From: Bradyrhizobium sp. RD5-C2
GTDB taxonomy: Bacteria > Pseudomonadota > Alphaproteobacteria > Rhizobiales > Xanthobacteraceae
Reading direction: 5' to 3'
Assembly: GCF_019972155.1 (NCBI RefSeq)
Contig: NZ_BOVL01000022.1
Location: forward strand, 404,779 to 468,778
Length of the DNA: 64,000 nucleotides
Shown here piece after piece: positions 16,814-24,289 of this stretch (its first letter is position 1; every line of letters begins with the position of its first letter). The position numbers and the translations under genes are program-made. Under the pieces are notes generated by a model, which saw only the letters and a program-made list of their open reading frames with translations, was not told the origin of the DNA and did not search any database.

Positions 16814-18679
16814 ATGACGACGGCTGCTGCCAGCGGAGACGATCCGGACCGCCTGTTCGCGACGCCCGCGATCGTTGCCGTCAGCCGCGGGGATGACAGC
16901 ATCCTGGTCCGCTCCACCACGCCGTTGAAACCAAGCGCCCGCTGCGTCGGCGACTGGCTCGAGCATTGGGCGCGGCAGGCGCCGGAACGTATCTTCCTCG
17001 GTGAGCGCGCCAGCGCCGAGGTGCCTTGGAGCACCGTCAGCTATCGCGATGCGCTCGGAATCGTGCGGCGGGCCGCGTCGTGGATCCTGCTGCAAGGGCT
17101 GAACAGCGAGCGGCCGCTTGTCATTCTCGCCGATAACGGCATCGATCACGCGTTGTTCGCGCTCGCCGCCCAGCATGTCGGCGTGCCCTCGGCCGCGATC
17201 TCGCCGGCCTATTCCCTGATGTCGAAAGATTTCGACAAGCTGAAGAGCATGATCAGCCTGCTCGATCCCGGCGCGATCTATGTTGTGGGCACAAAACCGT
17301 TCGCGGCGGCGCTTGCCGCGATCGCACCGCTGCATCGGGCGACCATCGTCAGCGGCAATCCGGACGATGCCGATGCGTTGCCGTTCCGCGCTGTTGCGGC
17401 GACGCCTGAATCGCCTGATGTCGCCATCGCCTTTGCCACGGTGACGCCGGACACGATCGCGAAATTCCTGTTCACCTCGGGCTCGACCGGTACGCCGAAA
17501 GCCGTGATCAACACCCAGCGCATGCTGACTTCGAGCCAGCAGGCCAAGGCGCAGACTTGGACATTCCTCGAGCAGTCCCGCGAGGCGTTGGTGATCCTAG
17601 ATTGGCTGCCCTGGAGCCACACCTTCGGCGCCAACCACAATTTCAATCTGGTGCTGCGCAACGGCGGCACGCTCTATATCGACAGCGGCAAGCCGGCGCC
17701 CGGCCTGTTCGCGGCCTCGCTCGCCAATCTGCGCAGCGTGGTGCCGACGGTCTATTTCAATGTGCCGCGCGGCTTCGACATGCTGATCGCGGCACTGCGC
17801 ACCGATGACGAGTTGCGCCGCAAGTTCTTCGAAGGCACCAAATTCGCCTTCTATGCCGGCGCGGCGCTGCCGCAGAATCTGTGGGACGCGCTGGAGGAAT
17901 TGTCGCTGCAAACCGTGGGACGACGCCTGCCGATGGTGTCGGCCTGGGGCTCGACCGAGACCTCGCCGCTGGCGACCGATTGTCATTTCCTGGCAGAGCG
18001 CTCCGGCAATATCGGCGTGCCGATTCCCGGCACCGAGCTGAAACTCGTGCCGTCGGGTGACAAGCTCGAGGTCCGCGTGCGCGGGCCCAACGTCACGCCG
18101 GGCTACTGGAAGGCGCCCGAACTCACCCGAGAGGCCTTCGATGACGAAGGCTTCTACAAGATCGGCGACGCCGTCACCTTCGCCGATCCCGACCGGCCCG
18201 ATCTCGGCCTGTTCTTCGATGGCCGGGTGGCGGAGGACTTCAAGCTCAATTCCGGCACCTGGGTCAGCGTCGGCACCCTGCGCGTCGCCGGCATCGCGGC
18301 GCTGGCGCCGCTCGCGCAGGATATCGTCGTCACCGGCCACGGCCGCGACGAGGTCCGCTTCCTGGTGTTCCCGAACCTCGCCGCCTGCCGTTCGCTGGCG
18401 GGACTGCCCGAGGGCGCCGACGCGAGGGAGGTGATCAGCCATCCGGCGGTCCGTTCCGCGATCGGGCAGGGGCTGGCACGATTGAAGGCGCAGGGCGGCC
18501 ATTCCTCCGGCCATGCCACCCGGGCGCTGCTGCTCGCCGAGCCCGCTTCGGTCGACGGCGGGGAGATCACAGACAAGGGTTACATCAACCAGCGCGCCGT
18601 GCTGACGCGCCGCGCCGCGGCGGTGGCAGTGCTGGAGGACGACGCGTCGGGTGAGGCGATCCGCTGCGCGGGGTCGTGA
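16814..18679 (+). CDS. fcs: Feruloyl-CoA synthase-like acyl-CoA ligase
   Basis: This 621-residue ANL-superfamily enzyme activates ferulate, p-coumarate or caffeate to the CoA thioester using ATP. The AMP-binding motif is 'FLFTSGSTGTPKAV', followed by 'LDWLPWSHTFGANHNFNLVL' and 'SAWGSTETSPLATD'. The length and these sequences match the feruloyl-CoA synthase branch, which is longer than 4-coumarate ligases. The ATG at 16814 is preceded by GAGGAGGAAATC. No enoyl-CoA hydratase/aldolase for the next step is adjacent; it must be elsewhere or lost. A CYP199-type P450, a feruloyl-esterase family protein and aromatic transporters in the neighbourhood agree with a plant-phenolic role. Confidence 0.88.
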   Translation: MTTAAASGDDPDRLFATPAIVAVSRGDDSILVRSTTPLKPSARCVGDWLEHWARQAPERIFLGERASAEVPWSTVSYRDALGIVRRAASWILLQGLNSERPLVILADNGIDHALFALAAQHVGVPSAAISPAYSLMSKDFDKLKSMISLLDPGAIYVVGTKPFAAALAAIAPLHRATIVSGNPDDADALPFRAVAATPESPDVAIAFATVTPDTIAKFLFTSGSTGTPKAVINTQRMLTSSQQAKAQTWTFLEQSREALVILDWLPWSHTFGANHNFNLVLRNGGTLYIDSGKPAPGLFAASLANLRSVVPTVYFNVPRGFDMLIAALRTDDELRRKFFEGTKFAFYAGAALPQNLWDALEELSLQTVGRRLPMVSAWGSTETSPLATDCHFLAERSGNIGVPIPGTELKLVPSGDKLEVRVRGPNVTPGYWKAPELTREAFDDEGFYKIGDAVTFADPDRPDLGLFFDGRVAEDFKLNSGTWVSVGTLRVAGIAALAPLAQDIVVTGHGRDEVRFLVFPNLAACRSLAGLPEGADAREVISHPAVRSAIGQGLARLKAQGGHSSGHATRALLLAEPASVDGGEITDKGYINQRAVLTRRAAAVAVLEDDASGEAIRCAGS

Positions 18680-18722
18680 CGTGATTTGTACCGGTAGGGT
18701 GTTGGGAGGAGGCCACGCACAT

Positions 18723-18852
18723 CGCCGTCGTCCCTGCGAAAGCAGGGACCCATACTCTGCGGCCGACTTTGTGTACAAAGGTCGTCGTTCCGCCGGCGTG
18801 AAATAATCAGCATTGGTGGTTATGGGTCCCGGCTCGGAGGCCGGGGCGACAC
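18723..18852. repeat. Palindromic intergenic repeat (family B)
   Basis: The left part carries CGTCGTCCCTGCGAAAGCAG ahead of GGACCCAT and the right part carries TTATGGGTCCCGG followed by GCCGGGGCGAC, forming two facing hairpins. Related elements are at 30485-30622 and 42985-43112, with a half element near 63912-63934. Confidence 0.65.
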
Positions 18853-18933
18853 CGAATTTGTGGCACGTCTGGTGGACCCCACTTGAGCCGTTGGCACCGG
18901 TTCCCTGGGGCCTCGCGCCGCACGCGCGCGTTT

Positions 18934-18953
18934 TTAGTTGCCATAGCAACTAA
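18934..18953. promoter_or_regulatory. Operator-like palindrome of a GTTGC-N4-GCAAC family
   Basis: TTAGTTGC and GCAACTAA are perfect 8-base arms around CATA. The inner 13 bases (TTGCCATAGCAAC) recur exactly on the opposite strand at 25978-25990, upstream of the tannase/feruloyl-esterase family gene. A looser copy is at 31343-31356. This pattern suits a MarR-type dimer. Confidence 0.5.
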
Positions 18954-19106
18954 GCTGTGCGAGTTTCCGCACCCATAGGGACAGGGCCGGTCAACGGCCG
19001 CGCTTTCGGGAGGACAATGTTGCGCAGCAGCGCGCGAGCGGCACGCATGGAAGTCCGGGCGAATATCGCGGTGGCGCAGGGCGCCGCCCGCGGTCCCGCC
19101 GTGCGG

Positions 19107-19643
19107 TCAGGTCGTGCTTTGCCCGGTCACGGCGCCGAGATTCTCGTGCAGCCGGCGCAGCAGGTCGATCAGTACCTCGCGCTCGTCCTTTTTCAGGCAC
19201 GACAGCAGCCGCCGCTCGCGCTCCAGCGCCGCGACGATCACCTTGTCGTGGATGGCGCGGCCGCGCGCGGTCAGGGTGATCGAATGGGTGCGGCCGTCGT
19301 CGGGCGCGGTGCGGATCGTCAGCAGGCCGCGTTTCTGCAGCGCCGCGAGGTTGCGGCTGACCGGCCCCTTGTCGAAGCCGATCACCTGGCAGATGCGGGA
19401 GGCAGGAATCCCCGGCTCGATCGCCAGTTGCGAGATGATTCGCCACTCGGTGACGTTGACGCCGAAATTCTTCTGGTAAAATGCGGTGGCGCTGTTCGAC
19501 AGCTTGTTGCCGATGAAGGTGATGAACGCCGGCACATAGCGATTGAGGTCCAGCAGCGGGCCATCGGTGGCATCTGCGGGATCGGCCGGTTTGGGCCGGC
19601 GGGGTTTTCGGGGGAGGGGCTGGCTGCTCATTTCCCAAATCAT
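19107..19643 (-). CDS. MarR-family regulator next to the CYP199 P450 gene
   Basis: This protein of about 178 residues has a basic, proline-rich N-terminal tail and a MarR fold: 'FGVNVTEWRIISQLAIEPG', recognition region 'ASRICQVIGFDKGPVSRNLA' and wing 'IRTAPDDGRTHSITLTARGR'. It is divergent from the P450 gene with about 70-80 bases between starts, so it probably controls that gene. Starts at 19643 or 19631 are both possible and neither has a strong ribosome site. It is also a candidate binder of the GTTGC-N4-GCAAC motif found nearby. The effector is probably an aromatic acid, by family precedent. Confidence 0.85.
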   Translation of the reverse strand: MIWEMSSQPLPRKPRRPKPADPADATDGPLLDLNRYVPAFITFIGNKLSNSATAFYQKNFGVNVTEWRIISQLAIEPGIPASRICQVIGFDKGPVSRNLAALQKRGLLTIRTAPDDGRTHSITLTARGRAIHDKVIVAALERERRLLSCLKKDEREVLIDLLRRLHENLGAVTGQSTT

Positions 19644-19713
19644 CGCTGCGAAACTGCTCGGGAGCAATAGACATGCGGCCCGTATTGACAAGATCAAACC
19701 TCGGGAGGTCCCG

Positions 19714-20916
19714 ATGACTGCAACAGAAGCTGCGTCCATCCCGCATCTCGACGTCGATCCGTTTGCGCTCGAGTTCTTCGCCGACCCGTTCCCGACCCAT
19801 GAACGGCTGCGCGAGGCCGCACCCGTGGTCTATCTCGACAAGTGGAATGTCTACGGCGTAGCGCGCTATGCTGAGGTCCATGCGGTCCTGAACGATCCCG
19901 CGACCTTCTGCTCCAGCCGCGGCGTGGGCCTCAGCGACTTCTCCAGGGAAAAGCCCTGGCGGCCGCCGAGCCTGATCCTGGAGGCCGACCCGCCGGCGCA
20001 TACCCGCACCCGCGCGGTGCTGAGCAGCGTGCTGTCGGCGACCGTGATGAAGCAGCTTCGCGGGCGATTTGCCGCCGCGGCGGAGGCCTGCATCGATGCG
20101 CTGCTGGAGAAGCGCCGTTTCGATGCGATCGAGGACCTCGCGGAAGCCTATCCGCTGTCGATCTTCCCGGATGCGCTGGGCCTGCGGCCGGAGGGCCGCG
20201 AGAATCTGCTGCCATACGCAAGCCTGGTGTTCAACGCTTTCGGGCCGCCGAACGAACTGCGCAAGCAGGCGATCGAGCGCTCCGCGCCGCACCAGGCCTA
20301 TGTTTCCGAACAGTGTCAGCGCGACAATCTCACCCCGGGTGGTATCGGCGCCTGCATCCACGCCCATGTCGATAGCGGCGCCATTACCGCGACCGAGGCG
20401 CCGCTGCTGGTGCGCTCGCTGCTGTCGGCCGGTCTCGACACGACTGTCAACGGCATCGGGGCCGCCGTCTATTGTCTCGCCCGCTTCCCCGACCAGTTCC
20501 AGAAACTGCGTAGCGATCCGACACTGGCGCGCAACGCCTTCGAGGAAGCCGTGCGGTTCGAAAGTCCGGTCCAGACCTTCTTCCGCACCACGACCCGCGA
20601 CGTCGAGCTCAGCGGGGCCACCATTCCCGAAGGCGAGAAGGTGCTGATGTTCCTCGCCGCGGCCAATCGTGATCCGCGCCGCTGGGAGGCGCCCGACAGC
20701 TACGACATCACGCGTCGTACCTCGGGCCATGTCGGCTACGGATCGGGCATCCACATGTGTGTCGGCCAACTGGTCGCCCGCCTCGAAGGCGAGGTAATGA
20801 TGGCGGCGCTGGCGCGTCGTGTCGCCAGGATCGAAATCACAGCCGAGCCAAAGCGGCTGTTCAACAACACGCTACGCGGGCTCAGCAGCCTGCCGGTCGA
20901 GATCACGCCGGCCTGA
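19714..20916 (+). CDS. Cytochrome P450, CYP199A-like (para-substituted benzoate oxidation)
   Basis: This 400-residue soluble P450 has the oxygen-activating I-helix motif 'LLSAGLDTTVNGIG' (Asp-Thr acid-alcohol pair), the ExxR region 'FEEAVRFESPVQTFFR' and the haem loop 'GYGSGIHMCVGQLVAR' with Cys349 as iron ligand. These stretches match CYP199A2/A4, which O-demethylate 4-methoxybenzoate or hydroxylate other para-substituted benzoates. The ATG at 19714 follows GGGAGGTCCC. No ferredoxin or ferredoxin reductase is adjacent, so redox partners must come from elsewhere. The divergent MarR gene is the likely regulator. Subfamily assignment rests on recalled signature sequences. Confidence 0.88.
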   Translation: MTATEAASIPHLDVDPFALEFFADPFPTHERLREAAPVVYLDKWNVYGVARYAEVHAVLNDPATFCSSRGVGLSDFSREKPWRPPSLILEADPPAHTRTRAVLSSVLSATVMKQLRGRFAAAAEACIDALLEKRRFDAIEDLAEAYPLSIFPDALGLRPEGRENLLPYASLVFNAFGPPNELRKQAIERSAPHQAYVSEQCQRDNLTPGGIGACIHAHVDSGAITATEAPLLVRSLLSAGLDTTVNGIGAAVYCLARFPDQFQKLRSDPTLARNAFEEAVRFESPVQTFFRTTTRDVELSGATIPEGEKVLMFLAAANRDPRRWEAPDSYDITRRTSGHVGYGSGIHMCVGQLVARLEGEVMMAALARRVARIEITAEPKRLFNNTLRGLSSLPVEITPA

Positions 20917-20969
20917 CGAGACGCTCAAGACAGCCAAAAGGTCGGTGAGCAAACATGGGAGGGGATACG

Positions 20970-22196
20970 ATGAGGGGCTTCGGGGTTGGGCGATTTGGGA
21001 TCGGACTTGCGCTGGCATTGGCCTGCGCCGCTGGCAGCGCACGTGCGGAGATTTCCGACAACGTCGTGCGTGTCGGCGTGCTCAACGACATTTCCGGCAT
21101 CTTCCAGGACACCAACGGCATGGGTTCGGTGGAGGCCGCGCGCATGGCCGCGGAGGATTTCAACGGCGGCGGCAAGGGCATCAAGGTCGAGATCGTCTAT
21201 GCCGATCACCAGAACAAGGCCGACATCGGCTCTGCGATCGCGCGCAAATGGCTCGATGTCGAAGGCGTCGACGCCATCGTTGACGTGCCGAACTCGGCGG
21301 TCGGCCTCGCCATCAACACCGTGCTGCGCGACTCCAGGATGACGTTCCTGGCGTCGTCGACCGCGAGCTCCGACCTCACCGGCAAGGCCTGCTCGCCGAA
21401 CACCATTCAATGGGTCAACGACGCCTGGGCCACCGGCAACACCACGGCGGCCGCGATGATGCAGCGTGGCGGCAAGGACTGGTATTTCGTGACCGTCGAC
21501 TATGCGCTCGGCAAAGGCATCGAAGCCGAGGCGACCAACTACATCGAGAAGCACGGCGGCAAGGTGCTGGGATCGAGCAAGCATCCGCTCGGCACGTCGG
21601 ACTTCGCGTCCTTCCTGTTGCAGGCGCAGAACTCGAAAGCAAAGGTGATCGGGCTCGCCAATGCCGGCGGCGATACCATCAACGCGGTGAAGCAGGCGGC
21701 CGAGTTCGGCATCCAGGAGGGCGGCCAGACCATGGTGGCGTTCCTGCTGTTCGTGAACGACGTCCACGGCATGGGCCTGAAGGTCGCGCAGGGTCTGCAA
21801 CTGCTCGAGGCCTTTTACTGGGACATGAACGACGACACCCGTGCGTTCGCAAAACGCTTCGCCGCGCGTCCCGGCATGAACGGCAAGATGCCGAGCGGCA
21901 ACCAAGCCGGCGTCTACGCCTCGACGCTCGCCTATCTCAACGCCGTCGCCGCCACCGGCAGCGACGACGCCAAGGTCGTGGTGCCGCAGATGAAGACTTT
22001 CAAGGGCAAGGACAAACTGTTCGGCGACACCACGATCCGCCAGGACGGCCGCGTCATCCACCCGATGTACCTGTTCGAGGTGAAGAAGCCGGAGGAATCG
22101 AAATATCCCTACGACTATTACAAGCTGATCGCGACCATCCCGGCCGACCAGGCATTCCGGCCGATCGCCGACGGCGGGTGCGCCTTGGTGAAGTGA
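20970..22196 (+). CDS. Liv-type (type 1 periplasmic fold) ABC substrate-binding protein
   Basis: This 408-residue protein has a Sec signal peptide ('ALACAAGSARA') and a LivK/aromatic-acid binding-protein fold ('VGVLNDISGIFQDTNGMGS', 'VPNSAVGLAINTVLRDS', 'DYALGKGIEAEATNYIEKHG'). Such proteins bind branched amino acids, amides or aromatic acids. ATG 20970 is used because GGGAGGGG lies directly upstream; an ATG at 20955 is in frame but would disrupt the ribosome site. It follows the P450 gene by 53 bases and may be co-transcribed. No permease or ATPase follows, so it is an orphan that could share the Liv system at 33-36 kb. Confidence 0.88.
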   Translation: MRGFGVGRFGIGLALALACAAGSARAEISDNVVRVGVLNDISGIFQDTNGMGSVEAARMAAEDFNGGGKGIKVEIVYADHQNKADIGSAIARKWLDVEGVDAIVDVPNSAVGLAINTVLRDSRMTFLASSTASSDLTGKACSPNTIQWVNDAWATGNTTAAAMMQRGGKDWYFVTVDYALGKGIEAEATNYIEKHGGKVLGSSKHPLGTSDFASFLLQAQNSKAKVIGLANAGGDTINAVKQAAEFGIQEGGQTMVAFLLFVNDVHGMGLKVAQGLQLLEAFYWDMNDDTRAFAKRFAARPGMNGKMPSGNQAGVYASTLAYLNAVAATGSDDAKVVVPQMKTFKGKDKLFGDTTIRQDGRVIHPMYLFEVKKPEESKYPYDYYKLIATIPADQAFRPIADGGCALVK

Positions 22197-22212
22197 GCCG
22201 CCGGACGCGCGC

Positions 22213-22480
22213 GCATCCTCCCCTGGAGGGGGAGGATCGGTTCGCATGAGAATGCGAACCGAGGTGGGGTGAAAGTCCCTCCAGTCGAGCAGTGCCCGTG
22301 TTGAGAGATCACCCCACCCCGGATCGCACGTCGCTTCGCTCGTTGCGATCCGACCCTCCCCCTCCAGGGGAGGGTGAGGTGCTCTACACACGGCGTACCG
22401 GGTGGAGGACCGCAGCCCCTCACCCGGATCGCATTTCGCTCTGCTTCATGCGTTCCGGCCTCTCCCACGAGGGGAGAGGC
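22213..22480. repeat. Composite palindromic repeat region (family D)
   Basis: The 317-base gap between convergent genes is largely repeat. It includes a 9-base-arm hairpin GGTTCGCAT/ATGCGAACC (22239-22260), a purine-rich arm near 22215-22238 complementary to 22350-22379, and further hairpins to about 22480. No gene is visible. It may form a bidirectional transcript end. Confidence 0.65.
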
Positions 22481-22513
22481 CGACAGAACGTGCGGCGCGC
22501 TGTTCGCAACAAA

Positions 22514-23173
22514 CTACGCAGCCTTCGCCGCCCCGTCGGCAGCCTTCACCCGCCCCAGCATCTCGGCTGCCGTCATCACATGCGCCGTTGAGAATGCGAG
22601 GATCGTCAGCGTGGCGCGGTGCACCTCTTCGGCGGACAGGGCGCCCTGGCCGACATCGGGATAGTCGAACGTGCCGGTCGCATCCGAGAGGAACACGACC
22701 TTGTAATTGTGGAACATGGCGTCGCGCGCCGTGGCATGGCAGCAGTTCTCGGTGGTCGTCCCCGAGATGATCACCGTGGTGATGCCCCATTCGCGCAGGA
22801 TGAGGTCGAGATCGGTGGCGAAGAAGGCGCTGTAGCGGTGCTTCTTGATGACGTGCTCGCCCGGCGCCGGCGCGAGGTCATTGAATATCTCGACGCCCGC
22901 GGTGCCGTCGACCAGCGACGAGCGGTCGGCGATCGGCGAATAGAGATCGTCGTAGAGCCCCATATCGCTGCCGTCGCGGCGATGCACATGCGCGGTGTAG
23001 ATGACGCGGATGCCCTTGTCGCGACAGGCCTTCAGGGTCTGCGCCAGCCGCGGCACCATGGCGGCGGCCTGCGCCGAACGCAGCTTGGCGCCTTCGGCCA
23101 CGAAATCGTTCTGCATGTCAACAACGATCATGACGGTGCGGTCGGGATCGATGATGTCGCATTGGTAGCCCAT
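22514..23173 (-). CDS. Cysteine hydrolase, isochorismatase superfamily
   Basis: This 219-residue alpha/beta hydrolase shows the superfamily triad: Asp19 in 'MIVVDMQNDF', Lys111 in 'KKHRYSAF' and Cys144 in 'SGTTTENCCHATARDAM'. Members hydrolyse amides, N-carbamoyl compounds, biuret, nicotinamide or isochorismate. The ATG at 23173 is preceded by AGGAGA. The divergent gene encodes an AraC regulator, a common arrangement for its control. Biuret hydrolase activity would fit the allophanate hydrolase 7 kb away, but nothing in the sequence selects that substrate. Confidence 0.88.
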   Translation of the reverse strand: MGYQCDIIDPDRTVMIVVDMQNDFVAEGAKLRSAQAAAMVPRLAQTLKACRDKGIRVIYTAHVHRRDGSDMGLYDDLYSPIADRSSLVDGTAGVEIFNDLAPAPGEHVIKKHRYSAFFATDLDLILREWGITTVIISGTTTENCCHATARDAMFHNYKVVFLSDATGTFDYPDVGQGALSAEEVHRATLTILAFSTAHVMTAAEMLGRVKAADGAAKAA

Positions 23174-23320
23174 TTGATGTCTCCTCTCCTGGTGGGAAAC
23201 ATTTTCTACGCCGGTTCCCGCGGCCGTTCTTGGCTGTGCGGGCCAATCGCTGGACTCTGCTTGCCAGACAGGCGGTAGACGCCGAATATCCCGCTGCCGG
23301 GTTGGGCGGGAGCAAGGCCA

Positions 23321-24271
23321 ATGCAGACCCCAGATCACGCAGTCGTCGCGCAGACGCTTGTCGCGCCGGGTGACAGCTTCGACCGCTGGCACCACGTCAC
23401 CTGCCGCGAATTCTCGCTGACCGAGTGCCGCCGCGTCGCCGACGCGGCGTTTCAGGCAGCGATCTCGATCCGCCATTTTGGCCCGCTCGCGATCAACGAC
23501 ATCTGGTCGTCGACACCGGCCGCCGACCGCATCGGGGTGATGCGCAGCGCGAGCGATGTCCGAAGGGACCCGCGCGACTATTTCATGCTGTGGCTCACCT
23601 TGCGCGGCGAGGTCAGCTTCGCGCAAGGCGGCCGCGAGGTGCGGATGCGCCGGGGCGATCTCATGCTGCATGACCAGGCGCAGCCGTTCACGCTGGAATT
23701 CGCCCCGAGCGCGCGTTCGATCATGGTGTCGATCCCGCGGCCGCTGCTGCTCGCGCGCCTGCCGGATGCGCAGCGGTTGACGGCACGGCGGGTCGGCAAC
23801 GCTTCGAAAGTGGGCGCGCTGGCGGGATCGTTGATCCGCCGGCTGACGCGGCTCGATGACGAGGCCGGGCCTGCTGCGATAAGGCTTGGCGCCTCAGCGC
23901 TCGATATTTTCGCGACCACACTCCAGACCGAGCTGACGGACGAGGTGCCGCAGCGCGGTGACGAACGGCTGGCGCGGGTCAAGGCCTACATCCTGGCCCA
24001 TCTCGACGATCCCAAGCTCGATCTCGATACGATTGCGACGGCGCAGAACATGGCGCCGCGCACGCTCAATCGCCTGTTTGCGCGCGAAGGCACGACGCCG
24101 ATCCGCTGGCTGTGGCAGCAGCGCCTCGCCGGCGCCTACCAGGCGCTGGCCGAACGGCGCTTCAGCCATGTCACCGATGCGGCGTTGAGCTTCGGCTTCA
24201 GCGACGTCTCGCATTTCAGCCGCGCCTTCAAGGCCGCGTTCGGCCGCTCACCGCATCAAGTGATGGGGTGA
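23321..24271 (+). CDS. AraC-family transcriptional regulator
   Basis: This 316-residue regulator has an N-terminal AraC_binding_2-like cupin domain (about residues 40-190, 'LRGEVSFAQGGREVRMRRGD') and two C-terminal helix-turn-helix motifs, 'LDLDTIATAQNMAPRTLNRL' and 'VTDAALSFGFSDVSHFSRAF' with the family ending 'FGRSPHQV'. Relatives such as FeaR and XylS-like proteins activate amine or aromatic catabolism. It is divergent from the cysteine hydrolase gene and converges on the tannase-like gene with an 18-base gap. The hydrolase is its most likely target. Confidence 0.9.
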   Translation: MQTPDHAVVAQTLVAPGDSFDRWHHVTCREFSLTECRRVADAAFQAAISIRHFGPLAINDIWSSTPAADRIGVMRSASDVRRDPRDYFMLWLTLRGEVSFAQGGREVRMRRGDLMLHDQAQPFTLEFAPSARSIMVSIPRPLLLARLPDAQRLTARRVGNASKVGALAGSLIRRLTRLDDEAGPAAIRLGASALDIFATTLQTELTDEVPQRGDERLARVKAYILAHLDDPKLDLDTIATAQNMAPRTLNRLFAREGTTPIRWLWQQRLAGAYQALAERRFSHVTDAALSFGFSDVSHFSRAFKAAFGRSPHQVMG

Positions 24272-24289
24272 CGAGGGGGTCTCCTCTCG

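Larger units (their letters stand above)
18680..19106. other. Intergenic stretch with palindromic repeat, operator and truncated start region
   Basis: This 427-base gap holds a family B repeat (18723-18852), a 20-base operator-like palindrome (18934-18953) and then GGGAGGA followed by ATG at 19017. The frame from that ATG runs only into the antisense of the next gene and shows no known family. I see no intact gene here; it may be the promoter of a deleted one. Confidence 0.5.

Noticed and set aside
18957..19670. Plus-strand frame over the MarR gene at 19107-19643
   Set aside because: Only the first part lies outside the MarR gene and it has no family features; kept only as a possible truncated start region.
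18991..20769. 592-codon minus-strand frame across the P450 and MarR region
   Set aside because: It spans two genes on opposite strands that have diagnostic motifs; its own sequence is compositionally biased.
22514..23173. Calling the cysteine hydrolase a biuret hydrolase linked to the allophanate hydrolase
   Set aside because: The catalytic triad is common to the whole superfamily, the gene is 7 kb from the amidase set, and its neighbours point to aromatic metabolism.
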